The position numbers were made by a program, and so were the translations under genes. This document shows positions 34,136 through 43,289 of a stretch of 64,000 nt of DNA, piece by piece. Position 1 is the first letter of the stretch; each line of letters starts with the position of its first letter. Source of the stretch: Acidimicrobiaceae bacterium (GTDB taxonomy: Bacteria; Actinomycetota; Acidimicrobiia; Acidimicrobiales; Ilumatobacteraceae); NCBI GenBank assembly GCA_947446815.1, contig CANFGT010000003.1, positions 62,001 through 126,000 on the forward strand, in the 5' to 3' direction. A model generated the notes under the pieces. It ran no database searches, had not been told where the DNA came from, and saw only the letters and a program-made list of their open reading frames with translations.

Positions 34136-34549
34136 GAATAGTTGAGATAGTTCAACTAACCGGCTGTCGAGAAGTGCAGCCTCACGAACTTTCGAAATCT
34201 CGCGATATTTTGCGTTATCTAATTTGTCGATGAAATGTTGACGGGTGGGGTAGCGCACGAGAATTGCTAGATCCCAATCTTCGTCTCCGATAATTGTGTT
34301 CTTCGCAATGCCCATCCAAATGGGTTCACTTCCAAACTTCACATCTTCTTTTTCGTTCAGTTCCCCATAGCGACGGAAAGCCTCGCTTCCGGTCATGCCA
34401 TCGACGCCGAATCCGTCCAATGCAAACTCACGAAACTTGAGCAGGTTTAACATCACTACTGATTCGGTGGGGTCCAGGATTCGCATTGCGTCAAGGGCTG
34501 CATTGTTTGCTTCAACATGTGGCATACCAAAATTGTATTGCTTCAGCAT
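34124..34549 (-). CDS. DUF1330-family (dimeric alpha-beta barrel) protein
   Basis: From ATG 34549 the product has 141 residues, with 'ESVVMLNLLKFRE' near the start, 'SGSEAFRRYGELNE'-like helix residues (GSEAFRRYGELNE) and 'AILVRYPTRQHFIDKL'. This is the pattern of DUF1330/ferredoxin-like proteins that resemble ABM monooxygenases. Function is unknown. The frame continues further upstream, but that part would overlap the divergent monooxygenase gene and lacks homology. ATG 34525 is a second possible start. It is divergent from the Baeyer-Villiger monooxygenase with an 84-base gap, so shared regulation is possible. Confidence 0.72.
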   Translation of the reverse strand: MLKQYNFGMPHVEANNAALDAMRILDPTESVVMLNLLKFREFALDGFGVDGMTGSEAFRRYGELNEKEDVKFGSEPIWMGIAKNTIIGDEDWDLAILVRYPTRQHFIDKLDNAKYREISKVREAALLDSRLVELSQLFSAH

Positions 34550-34633
34550 TGCACTGCGAATTTGGAGGATGGCTTCGAACATGCATGGCGGCTCGGCTAG
34601 GTAGCAAAGTCCTGCGTTGTGCGAACATGAGAT

Positions 34634-36442
34634 ATGGCAGTTCAACTCACTGAGATCGATCGCGAAGAACTTCGACAGAGATACATCGCGGAACGCGACA
34701 AGCGTCTTCGTTCTGATGGCAATGAGCAATATCAAGAGCCATCTGGGAGATTCTCTAATCTGCTCGATGATCCGTACGTTCAAACTGCCGACAGAGATGC
34801 AATCCATGAAGATGTAACAGTCCTCATCGTCGGGGCAGGTTTTGCTGGCCTTGTTACTGGCGCTCGTTTAAAGCAGGCCGGAATCCACGACGTGCGTCTC
34901 ATTGACAAGGCAGGTGATGTCGGCGGCGTTTGGTACTGGAATCGTTACCCCGGCGCGATGTGCGACACGGCAGCGATGATTTATCTTCCTTTGTTGGAAG
35001 AGACAGGAACAGTGCCCTCGGCAAAATATGTTCCAGCGCCAGAGATTCATGCACATGCAAAGCGCATAGCGACAACCTTCAATTTGTATGACGGTGCATT
35101 GCTTTCAACGGGGATTACCTCTATTGAATGGGATGCAGCAATCTCGCGTTACATCGTGCACACAGATCGCGGTGACGTTCTTCGTGCTCGTCATCTAGCG
35201 ATGGGCACTGGGCCGTTGCATCGCGCAAAATTGCCCGGTATTCGAGGTTTGCAATCATTTAAGGGTCATGCGTTTCATACAAGTCGTTGGGATTACGACT
35301 TCACAGGCGGTGATCCGACTGGTGCACTCATGGAGAATCTTTCTGACAAGCGCGTGGGCATCATCGGCACAGGTGCAACATCAGTGCAGTGCATCCCGCA
35401 TCTATCTCGTGCGGCGAAGGAACTTTTCGTGTTTCAACGCACCCCATCTGCGATTGACGAGAGAAACAACCATGCCATCGACCCAGAGTGGTTTGGCACA
35501 TTGGGAACAGGTTGGCAACGCGAATGGATGATGAACTTCACCACGTTGCAGACAATGGGCTTCGCTGATGAAGACTTAGTGAAGGATGGTTGGACAGATA
35601 TTTCCCTACGCATTCGTGATCGTGTGATTGAAAAAATACAGGCAGGGGAGTCTCCCGGACCTGAGACTTTGCTCGCCGCATATGAAGAGAGCGATGACGA
35701 AAAGATGTCGGAGATTCGCGCGCGTGTTGACAGCATCGTGCGTAATCCGCAAGCAGCGGAGGGATTAAAGCCGTGGTATCGCCAACTCTGCAAGCGCCCT
35801 TGTTTCCATGATGAGTATTTGCAGTCTTACAACAACCCATCGACGCATCTCATTGATACCGCGGGTAAAGGCGTTGAACGTATTGATGAAACAGGTGTGT
35901 GGGTCAATGGTGTCCATTATGAACTTGATTGTTTAATCATTGCCTCGGGTTTTGAGGTCGGGACTTCATACACGCGTCGCAATGGTTACGACGTTGCTGG
36001 TCGCGAAGGTCAACTTCTCTCTGACTATTGGGCAGAAGGAATGCACACGTTGCACGGTATTCACGTTCACGGGTTCCCCAATATGTACATCTTGGGCGCA
36101 GCACAAGCTGCGAATCTCATCTCCAACATCCCGCAGAACTATGTCGAGAACAGTGTTGCAATTGCGGCTGTGATTGCCGAAGCGGAACGCATGGGTTCGC
36201 CAGCAGTGGAAGTAACGAAAGAAGCCGAAGATGCGTGGATTGAACTGATCACGTCGAATACTCGTGGTCTCCGTGGCGGAGAAGACTGCACCCCTGGCTA
36301 TTACAACAACGAGGGCAAACCTGTTGGTCGTAAAGAGCAACTGAATAGCAGTGGTCATCCTGGTGGCCCCATTGCATTTTTCAATCATCTTGAAGAATGG
36401 CGAGCCGCAGGCACTTTTGCCGGTTTGACCTTTACGAAATAG
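34634..36442 (+). CDS. Baeyer-Villiger monooxygenase (type I, cyclohexanone-monooxygenase-like)
   Basis: The 602-residue FAD/NADPH enzyme inserts oxygen into ketones. It has the FAD Rossmann motif 'IVGAGFAGLVTGARL' (residues 65-79), the BVMO fingerprint 'FKGHAFHTSRWDY' (209-221), and the NADPH motif 'IIGTGATSVQ' (243-252). An N-terminal extension of about 60 residues precedes the FAD site, as in phenylacetone- and steroid-type BVMOs. 'GVWYWNRYPGAMCDT' gives the GGxWxxxxYPG signature. Probable substrates are cyclic or aryl ketones. It stands next to a DUF1330 gene and near other lipid/ketone catabolism genes, but its own operon is just itself. Confidence 0.93.
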   Translation: MAVQLTEIDREELRQRYIAERDKRLRSDGNEQYQEPSGRFSNLLDDPYVQTADRDAIHEDVTVLIVGAGFAGLVTGARLKQAGIHDVRLIDKAGDVGGVWYWNRYPGAMCDTAAMIYLPLLEETGTVPSAKYVPAPEIHAHAKRIATTFNLYDGALLSTGITSIEWDAAISRYIVHTDRGDVLRARHLAMGTGPLHRAKLPGIRGLQSFKGHAFHTSRWDYDFTGGDPTGALMENLSDKRVGIIGTGATSVQCIPHLSRAAKELFVFQRTPSAIDERNNHAIDPEWFGTLGTGWQREWMMNFTTLQTMGFADEDLVKDGWTDISLRIRDRVIEKIQAGESPGPETLLAAYEESDDEKMSEIRARVDSIVRNPQAAEGLKPWYRQLCKRPCFHDEYLQSYNNPSTHLIDTAGKGVERIDETGVWVNGVHYELDCLIIASGFEVGTSYTRRNGYDVAGREGQLLSDYWAEGMHTLHGIHVHGFPNMYILGAAQAANLISNIPQNYVENSVAIAAVIAEAERMGSPAVEVTKEAEDAWIELITSNTRGLRGGEDCTPGYYNNEGKPVGRKEQLNSSGHPGGPIAFFNHLEEWRAAGTFAGLTFTK

Positions 36443-36444
36443 AA

Positions 36445-37767
36445 CTACGCATCTTCATCATGCATGACATGAATGGGCTGATGGGTCCGTGACTCTTGGT
36501 ACTTGTCAATACGACGATTAATCAGTGTCGCAATGCCGACGGCGACAGCAAAGATAGGTAGAACCGACATCTGACCGATCATCTCTGCAACAACAACGAC
36601 AGCAAGCAATGGGGTCCGCAGGCTGACGGCAACGCTGACGGCCATAGCAACAAGCATGCCGTCCCACCATGTGGCGGGGAGATGCACACCCATTGCGTGA
36701 AGTGCAGTGAATGTGAGCATTGCCCAACCAGCCGCAACAGTCATTGACGGCGCAAAGACTCCGCCAGGCACTTTTGCCCCGAGGGTTGCGGTGACGGCAA
36801 TCATGCGCGCAAAAGACATCGCAAGAGCAATACCGATACTGGTAGTGATTGCAGCTGCCCGAAGGGCCTCCATGCCATTTCCTGCGCTCATCGGAGCGAT
36901 GGCAACAGTGAGTGCAGCTATTGCGATGAGTACAACAACGCTGATGCGCGGGTGAGTCTTGTGCATTGCCAATTTGCCGACACGTTCGCGCATCTCAAGA
37001 AAGAGACGACTACCAATGAGTGCCGGGATGAGTGCAATCGAACCAAGGATGATCATGTTGCGCACTGAACCCTGCGTATGAGGAAACAAAATGTGTCCTT
37101 TGAGGTACTTCATGCTGATGAAGTAGGAAAACGAAGCGCCAAGCGCGCTGTAGACAACAGAACGGCGGTTCTTCCACATGCCGAGGTGCCCGGCTGTGTA
37201 GATGACAGCACCAATGGGTGCGTGATACGCAGTTGCGAATGCAGCTGCGATGCCCCCCGCTGCTAGCGCAGGTGCCATGCCACGCAATCTTCGGCCAGCA
37301 AAAAATCCGATTGCTCCACCAGCTTCGAGAATTGCGGATTCGCGTCCAATCGATGTGGCACCAAAACTGGCAACAAGAGTTGCGCTGGACCGCAAGAGAG
37401 TTGCACGCACTGAGGGGCCTTCGCCTTCACCGTTTGCTGCATGAGAAATTGTCTCGAGACCTAAGCGTTCGTGGCGCCATCTTGTTGCGGCTTTGCTAAT
37501 GAAACGAGAAACGGTGATAACGGCAGCGATGATGAGAACAACTTTGAAAGATGCAATGCCACGAACAACAAGAGTTGCATTGTGTTTGTTGTTGATCCCT
37601 TCAATGGTTGACGTGCGCTCGCCGTAAATGTGATCCAATACATAGAAAATGAGTTCGCGAAATTTATGAGCAAACTCAGCAGCAATAAATGCAACAAGTG
37701 CGAGAACAAGAAGTGTGATTCCTTCTAATCCCCAACGTCGAAGTGGGGAAGTATCTGAATCTGGCAC
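36445..37767 (-). CDS. ClC-family chloride channel/antiporter with altered selectivity motifs
   Basis: The 440-residue polytopic protein is a ClC homologue. The second selectivity motif is 'GRESA' at residues 141-145 (canonical GREGP), which keeps the gating Glu143 but changes the next two residues. The third motif 'GGVFAPSMTVAAGW' is canonical. The first motif (GSGIP) is not recognisable; the corresponding stretch is 'RLGLETISHAANGEGEG'. There is no C-terminal CBS domain. The ion carried may thus not be chloride, or may be handled differently. It converges on the BVMO gene with two bases between the stops. Confidence 0.85.
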   Translation of the reverse strand: MPDSDTSPLRRWGLEGITLLVLALVAFIAAEFAHKFRELIFYVLDHIYGERTSTIEGINNKHNATLVVRGIASFKVVLIIAAVITVSRFISKAATRWRHERLGLETISHAANGEGEGPSVRATLLRSSATLVASFGATSIGRESAILEAGGAIGFFAGRRLRGMAPALAAGGIAAAFATAYHAPIGAVIYTAGHLGMWKNRRSVVYSALGASFSYFISMKYLKGHILFPHTQGSVRNMIILGSIALIPALIGSRLFLEMRERVGKLAMHKTHPRISVVVLIAIAALTVAIAPMSAGNGMEALRAAAITTSIGIALAMSFARMIAVTATLGAKVPGGVFAPSMTVAAGWAMLTFTALHAMGVHLPATWWDGMLVAMAVSVAVSLRTPLLAVVVVAEMIGQMSVLPIFAVAVGIATLINRRIDKYQESRTHQPIHVMHDEDA

Positions 37768-37902
37768 GCATCAATTGAACCACATGGACGAATAGACATT
37801 GTGGGTGTCGAAGGATGAGATTCCCTTGCTGACACGGGGTATACCTAGCACTTCGCTGGCAACCTGAATTCCGACTACCGTCAAGAGAGTAAAGGGGGAA
37901 AA

Positions 37903-39138
37903 ATGACGGCACCGGTGTATGTCCTGGGGGGCTACCAAACCGACTTTTCGCGCAGTTATGCGAAGGAAGGTCTCGACATCTCGGACATGATGCGCGAAGC
38001 CATTGAGGGCGCGCTTTCTGACGCAAATGTGGACGTTTCCGAGATTGACACCGTGCATGTAGGCAATGCGTTTTCGGAATTACAGCGGGGCCAAGGTCAC
38101 CTTGGTGCAATGGCATCGCAGGTCGTGCCTGGCTTGTGGGGAAAGCCTGCAATGCGCCATGAAGGTGCATGTGCTTCGTCATCTTTAGCGATCCTCTCAG
38201 CGATGTCAGAGATTGAGGCTGGTCGATACGACGTCGCGCTTGTTCTCGGGGTGGAAGAGCAGAAGGCGCTTCCGGGCGATCAATCATCGGTAAATCAGAA
38301 TGCCGCTTCGTGGCAGGGACATGAAGGCATTTCGTGCACATTTATGTGGCCTGCAGTTTTCGGGTTGCTCGGCGAGGAATACGCATATCGGTACGGGCTT
38401 GATCGTCAGTATTTGAATCGCGTCGCAGAAATCAATTACGGCAATGCCAAGTTGAACCCGTTGTCTCAAACTCGTGCATGGAAGTTCACAGACCTCAGCT
38501 TCACCGATGACGATGTTGCAAACCCCATCATCGAGCCAGGGACTCGTCGTCAAGATTGCGGTCAGATCACCGACGGTGCATCTGCTCTCATTCTGTGTTC
38601 AGAAAAGTTCATGCAGCAATATGCACAACGTCATGCAAAGAAGTCTTCTGAGACCGCACAAATTCTTGGCTGGGGTCACCGCAACGCAGGTATTAAATTC
38701 ATGGACAAGTTAGAGCGCAGCAAGAACGAAAAGTTCATCTTCCCGCACGTGAATGATGCGATCACAGATGCATTCCGTCGCGCTGGTGTTTCCGATGTGA
38801 TGCAACTTGATGGAATCGAAACACATGACTGTTTCACCACGACCGAATACATGGCAATTGATCACTTCGGAATCACTGCCCCAGGTGAATCATGGAAGGC
38901 TATTGAAAGCGGGCTGATCGAGCGTGATGGCGAATTGCCTATCAATGCAAGTGGTGGCTTGATCGGTGGCGGACATCCCGTGGGTGCAACTGGTGCACGC
39001 ATGGTGTTCGATGCAGTGAAGCAGGTAACAAATCGCGCAGGTGATGTGCAAGTAGAAGGCGCTAAAACATATGGCACCTTGAACATCGGCGGTTCACTTT
39101 CCACTGTTGCCAGTTTTGTTATTGGCGTCAGGGACTAG
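37903..39138 (+). CDS. Thiolase-family acyl-CoA acyltransferase
   Basis: The 411-residue thiolase has the acyl-accepting nucleophile Cys90 in 'HEGACASSSLAILSA', the second active-site pair in 'GIETHDCFTTTEYMA' and the C-terminal His in 'GGGHPVGATGARMV'. The position of the reactive HDC Cys matches SCPx/Ltp-like thiolases used in sterol and branched-acyl degradation more than the common AtoB type. It probably cleaves a 3-ketoacyl-CoA. A good AAAGGGGGAA ribosome-binding site precedes ATG 37903. It heads a six-gene plus-strand run, with only 10 bases to the carotenoid-oxygenase-like gene. Confidence 0.92.
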   Translation: MTAPVYVLGGYQTDFSRSYAKEGLDISDMMREAIEGALSDANVDVSEIDTVHVGNAFSELQRGQGHLGAMASQVVPGLWGKPAMRHEGACASSSLAILSAMSEIEAGRYDVALVLGVEEQKALPGDQSSVNQNAASWQGHEGISCTFMWPAVFGLLGEEYAYRYGLDRQYLNRVAEINYGNAKLNPLSQTRAWKFTDLSFTDDDVANPIIEPGTRRQDCGQITDGASALILCSEKFMQQYAQRHAKKSSETAQILGWGHRNAGIKFMDKLERSKNEKFIFPHVNDAITDAFRRAGVSDVMQLDGIETHDCFTTTEYMAIDHFGITAPGESWKAIESGLIERDGELPINASGGLIGGGHPVGATGARMVFDAVKQVTNRAGDVQVEGAKTYGTLNIGGSLSTVASFVIGVRD

Positions 39139-39148
39139 GAGAGAGATC

Positions 39149-40663
39149 ATGGATCTTCGTACACGTGTATTGCAATCACAGATGCCCGACCCTGCTGATG
39201 CGCCGGCTTGGATCAACGATGAATTACATGCTGGAAACCCCTATTTACATGGGTTTTATGCACCAGTGATGACTGAGATGACAGCCGACGATCTCGAAGT
39301 CGAAGGCACAATCCCAGTCGATATGTATGGCGCGTATTACCGCCAGTCACCCAACCCGATGTTCCGCCCGAAGTTTGATCATCACTTCTTTGACGGTGAC
39401 GGAATGGTCTACGGCATCTACTTCCGTGACGGGAAGGTGAGTTTCTCTCGAAAATATGTGCGCACAGAAGTGTTAAGCGAGGACATCAATGGAGTTGTCA
39501 CAACGCGCAACGGGATGATGGCCGAGTTTGATCTTCGTGATGCAGAAGCGCGCGGTTATGAAGAAGTGCGTAATCCTGATTATGTGCGTGATACCGCGAA
39601 TACCACGTTGAATATGCACAACGGCAAGTTGCTCACGGGTTGGTACAACGCTGGCGCGGTCTATGAACTTGATCCGGTCACGCTTGATACCAAGGGTCTG
39701 CAGGATTTTGGAGGCAGTTTGCGCACAACGTTGAATGCTCATCCGAAGACGGATACGCGTACGGGCGAACTCATCGGCTACGACTACGCAGACTTTGAAA
39801 GTTTTTATACCTATTACGTATGGGACAAGCACGGTGCTTTGAAGCATGTTGCGCGCATTGATTTGCCAGGGCCACGTCTGCCCCATGACATCACCATCAC
39901 GGAGAACTACAGCTTGCTGCACGACTGGCCGTTCTTTCATGACCCAGAGATGTTGAAGAGCATTGGTCGACGTGTTGTCACATTTAAGCCGGATATGCCT
40001 TCTCGTATTGGTGTGATGCCGCGTTATGGCACGCAAGATCAGGTGATGTGGTTTGAGTTCAAGCCGGGATATGTCTTGCATATGGTGAATGCATGGGAAG
40101 AGGGCGACTGGATCATCATGGATGGCTGCATGCAGCCAGATCCGCGCATCAAGCGCGATCCAGCAGAAGGTCCACTTGCGAGCATGTTGGCGTATATGCG
40201 AGTGAAGTCGCATTTGTATCGCTGGCGTATGAATTTGCGCACGGGAGAAACCTCAGAAGAGTCGTTGGATGATCTGAATGTTGAGTTTTGTTTGCCTGAC
40301 GTCGACTTGTATGGCCAAAAGACGCGCTATTCGTATCACCAACACATTCCGTTGGAAGCAAAGACACTTATCTTCACCGACCTCGTGAAGTATGACCACG
40401 AAACACTGAAGCGCGAAGTGGTGAGCTATGGCGATGGTTGGCTGGGAAGTGAATCATCGTTTGCTCGCAGTACAAATGGCGGGGCAGAAGACAACGGGTA
40501 CGTCGTCACTATCTGCACGAACGTCGAGACCTATGCGTCAGAATGTTGGATATACGCAGCTCAGGACATCACTAGTGGTCCCATTGCAAAAGTGAAACTC
40601 CCTAGCCGTTGTGGACCCGGATTCCATGCAACATGGGTTCAGGGCGAACACATCTGGGGCTAA
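39149..40663 (+). CDS. Carotenoid cleavage oxygenase family protein
   Basis: The 504-residue protein is a seven-bladed-propeller dioxygenase of the RPE65/CCD/lignostilbene-dioxygenase family. The four Fe(II)-ligand histidines are visible: His198 ('LNAHPKTD'), His246 ('LPHDITI'), His311 ('VLHMVNAW') and His493 ('GFHATWV'). The family cleaves a central C=C bond in carotenoids, apocarotenoids or stilbenes. I start at ATG 39149 because GGAGAGAG precedes it; the longer frame would overlap the thiolase stop. Co-transcription with a thiolase and enoyl-CoA hydratase suggests that the products enter acyl-CoA degradation. That pathway is inferred from position only. Confidence 0.93.
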   Translation: MDLRTRVLQSQMPDPADAPAWINDELHAGNPYLHGFYAPVMTEMTADDLEVEGTIPVDMYGAYYRQSPNPMFRPKFDHHFFDGDGMVYGIYFRDGKVSFSRKYVRTEVLSEDINGVVTTRNGMMAEFDLRDAEARGYEEVRNPDYVRDTANTTLNMHNGKLLTGWYNAGAVYELDPVTLDTKGLQDFGGSLRTTLNAHPKTDTRTGELIGYDYADFESFYTYYVWDKHGALKHVARIDLPGPRLPHDITITENYSLLHDWPFFHDPEMLKSIGRRVVTFKPDMPSRIGVMPRYGTQDQVMWFEFKPGYVLHMVNAWEEGDWIIMDGCMQPDPRIKRDPAEGPLASMLAYMRVKSHLYRWRMNLRTGETSEESLDDLNVEFCLPDVDLYGQKTRYSYHQHIPLEAKTLIFTDLVKYDHETLKREVVSYGDGWLGSESSFARSTNGGAEDNGYVVTICTNVETYASECWIYAAQDITSGPIAKVKLPSRCGPGFHATWVQGEHIWG

Positions 40664-40716
40664 CTTCTCCGTAGCGAGATGTATTGGCATCACGTGCAAC
40701 AAATAGAGGTATTGAT

Positions 40717-41172
40717 ATGGCCACCGTTTCCGTCACGCAAGAAATTGCAGCACCAGCAGAACTCGTATGGGCATTGGTGACTGACTTGCCTCGCATGGGT
40801 GAATGGTCACCAGAGAACCTCGGCGGCGAATGGGTAAAGGGTGCAACGGGTGCTGTTGTAGGTGCACGCTTCAAAGGTCGCAATAAGAACGGCAGCAAGG
40901 CCTGGTCAACATCGGTCAAGGTGAACGAGGTCGATGCCCCCAAGAAATTTAGTTTTGCATTGATGGCCCTTGGCAAGAACTGGTGTGACTGGGTATACGA
41001 AATCACTCCTACCACCAGTGGTTGCTCCGTGACACACAGTTGGATCGATCACCGCAGCAAATTGGACAACTTTCTCGGAAAGATTGTCAGTGGCGTCTCA
41101 GAGCGCTCGGAACATAACCGTCGCAATATGGAACAGACCCTGAAAAACCTCAAGGCTGCTGCGGAGAACTAG
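40717..41172 (+). CDS. SRPBCC (polyketide cyclase/dehydrase-like) protein
   Basis: The 151-residue protein has the START-like helix-grip fold: 'VTQEIAAPAELVWALVTDLPRMGEWSPE' at the N-terminus (the 'APAELVWALVTD' helix and the WSPE turn are characteristic), a central beta-sheet, and a long C-terminal helix ('EHNRRNMEQTLKNLKAAAE'). The fold binds hydrophobic ligands, such as lipids or aromatic or isoprenoid intermediates. It is the third gene of the thiolase operon, so a role as ligand carrier or cyclase for that pathway is plausible. No catalytic residues can be assigned. Confidence 0.83.
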   Translation: MATVSVTQEIAAPAELVWALVTDLPRMGEWSPENLGGEWVKGATGAVVGARFKGRNKNGSKAWSTSVKVNEVDAPKKFSFALMALGKNWCDWVYEITPTTSGCSVTHSWIDHRSKLDNFLGKIVSGVSERSEHNRRNMEQTLKNLKAAAEN

Positions 41173-41226
41173 CCCCAGTCGACTCTGTTGTGGCATTCTA
41201 AAACATCACTTTTGAAGGGGATTGCA

Positions 41227-41970
41227 ATGGAAGTCTTGACAGAAATCACGAACAACGTTCTCGTTGTCACACTGAACCGTCCTGAAGCTGGAAACGCATT
41301 GAATGGTGCACTCAGCGAAGGTCTTTCCAACGCATTGACTGAAGCTGCAGATAATCCTGAAGTGCGCGCCATCGTTATTACAGGTGCTGGCGAAAAAATC
41401 TTCTGTGCAGGAATGGATCTCAAGGCATTCGCTGCTGGCGAAGACATCGCAAAGATTGGTCTTGGTTTCGCAGCTTTGCGCAAGTGCAAGAAGCCGCTCA
41501 TTGCTGCAGTGAATGGTCATGCACTCGCCGGAGGTTTTGAAGTCGTGTTGTTATGCGATCTCATCGTCTCGGTGGATACAGCTCGCTTCGGTATTCCTGA
41601 AGTGAAGCGTGGCTTGTTCGCGGCTGGTGGTGGAGTTCGCTTGCCAGCACGCATCCCAATGGCGGTCGCTATGGAAATGGGTCTCACCGGCGACCCCATC
41701 AGTGCCGATCGAGCAAAGGAACTTGGCCTGATCAATGAGGTAGTGCCAGCGACTGGTCTTCGGGAAGCAGCGCTTGCTCTCGCGGCACGCGTTTCCGCCA
41801 ATGGTCCGCTTGCCGTACAAGCCACCAAGCAACTCATGCTCGATGAAATCGGCAATGGCAACCCAGCGCTCATGGGTGAACTGCAAAAGACAGTTTTCAG
41901 CAGCGAAGATGCCAAGGAAGGCGCCACGGCTTTCGCCCAGAAGCGCGCACCTGAATGGAAGGGTCGCTAA
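41227..41970 (+). CDS. Enoyl-CoA hydratase/isomerase family protein
   Basis: The 247-residue crotonase-fold enzyme has the two oxyanion-hole segments 'FCAGMDLKAF' (about residues 58-67) and 'VNGHALAGGFEVVLLCDLI' (about 95-113). The catalytic region is 'FGIPEVKRGLFAAGGG'. Hydration of 2-enoyl-CoA or a related isomerisation is expected. ATG 41227 follows GAAGGGG at a good distance; the longer frame lacks homology. It is the fourth gene of the thiolase operon, just before two transporter genes. Confidence 0.9.
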   Translation: MEVLTEITNNVLVVTLNRPEAGNALNGALSEGLSNALTEAADNPEVRAIVITGAGEKIFCAGMDLKAFAAGEDIAKIGLGFAALRKCKKPLIAAVNGHALAGGFEVVLLCDLIVSVDTARFGIPEVKRGLFAAGGGVRLPARIPMAVAMEMGLTGDPISADRAKELGLINEVVPATGLREAALALAARVSANGPLAVQATKQLMLDEIGNGNPALMGELQKTVFSSEDAKEGATAFAQKRAPEWKGR

Positions 41971-41991
41971 GACCTTTCGCAGTAACCTCGC

Positions 41992-43287
41992 ATGGTGCGT
42001 AAAAACCCCATGCTCCCCATTTTCTTAACGGTCTTCGTAGACCTCCTTGGATTCGGCATCCTGATTCCTGTCTTCCCACTGTTGATTACCCCTGGACCGT
42101 TCTGCGTGACGCCGGGATGGCATGGAACTGCACCGCTCATCCTTTTGGGTTGGTTGCAAGGAATCTTCCCGTTCTGCGTGTTCCTGGCCGCACCAATTCT
42201 TGGTCAGTTGTCTGATCGTTTTGGCCGTCGACCTATCCTTGCGCTCTCCATCTTCGGAACTGCCATTGGCTATTTCTTGTTCGCAGTAGGAATTGCCACA
42301 AAGAACATTCCGTTGTTGTTTGCGTCGCGCGCACTTGACGGTCTCACCGGCGGAAACATTGCTGTTGCGAATGCTGCAGTAGGTGACATCAGCACTCCCG
42401 AGACCCGAGCAAAGAACTTCGGCATGCTTGGTGCAGCGTTTGGTATGGGGTTCGTCATCGGACCATACCTCGGTGGAAAACTCAGTGCACCCGGCATCAG
42501 TTTCTATGGCTTGTTCCACACTCCAAGTTGGTTTAGCGCAACGACGCCGTTCATCTTTGCTGGCATTTTGTCACTCTTAAACTGCCTTGCGATTCTCACG
42601 ATGTTCCCAGAGACCATTAAAGAAAAGTTCCACGCTGGCCGTATCAAGGTCTCCCAAGCAGTGACAAATGTGGTGCGCGGATTTAGTTCGCCACGTTTGC
42701 GTGTTGTCCTGCTCGCAAGTTTCTTGTTTAGTGCTGGATTCACGTTCTTTACTTCGTTCTTCGGCGTGTACTTGCGTAATAACTTCCATTTCGGATCATC
42801 CAAGATTGGCGACTACTTCGCTTTGGTAGGAATTTTCATCGCGATTTCACAGGCTCTATTTGTTCCACGAGTTGCAAAAAAACTTGCCGACTTCCAAGTT
42901 CTGAAGTTCAGTATGTTCGGGAACGCTGTGATGATGGCGGTGTATTTCCTCACTCCAACTTCGTCGCAGATCTGGCTGTATCTCGCGATTCCGTTCTTTA
43001 CGTTCTTTAATGGTCTCACGATGGCGAACACCACGAGCCTTGTCAGTCGATCCGCAGAGCCAGGTCAACAAGGTCAGGCGATGGGTATTTACTCCAGCGT
43101 GCAGAGCCTTGCCCAAGTACCTGCAGCGATTCTCGTTGGCTACATCGCAACTGGTTTGTCTTCAAACCAGCCATTGATCGTGTCGTCGATCTGTATCGCT
43201 GCCGGTGGACTCGCATTTCTCCTGTTATTCCGCCCAACATATGTATCGGCACCTGCTGGCGCACCTGAGGGCATGCCTACTCATTAG
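41992..43287 (+). CDS. MFS transporter, TetA-like
   Basis: The 431-residue protein has twelve predicted helices with 'VFVDLLGFGILIPVFPLL' in helix 1, the loop 2-3 signature 'GQLSDRFGRRPILALS', and 'GMLGAAFGMGFVIGPYLGG' after helix 5, all typical of the TetA/DHA1 branch. It follows the enoyl-CoA hydratase by 21 bases and is itself followed by another MFS gene after two bases. It may import the operon's substrate or export a product. The substrate is not determinable. Confidence 0.87.
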   Translation: MVRKNPMLPIFLTVFVDLLGFGILIPVFPLLITPGPFCVTPGWHGTAPLILLGWLQGIFPFCVFLAAPILGQLSDRFGRRPILALSIFGTAIGYFLFAVGIATKNIPLLFASRALDGLTGGNIAVANAAVGDISTPETRAKNFGMLGAAFGMGFVIGPYLGGKLSAPGISFYGLFHTPSWFSATTPFIFAGILSLLNCLAILTMFPETIKEKFHAGRIKVSQAVTNVVRGFSSPRLRVVLLASFLFSAGFTFFTSFFGVYLRNNFHFGSSKIGDYFALVGIFIAISQALFVPRVAKKLADFQVLKFSMFGNAVMMAVYFLTPTSSQIWLYLAIPFFTFFNGLTMANTTSLVSRSAEPGQQGQAMGIYSSVQSLAQVPAAILVGYIATGLSSNQPLIVSSICIAAGGLAFLLLFRPTYVSAPAGAPEGMPTH

Positions 43288-43289
43288 TT

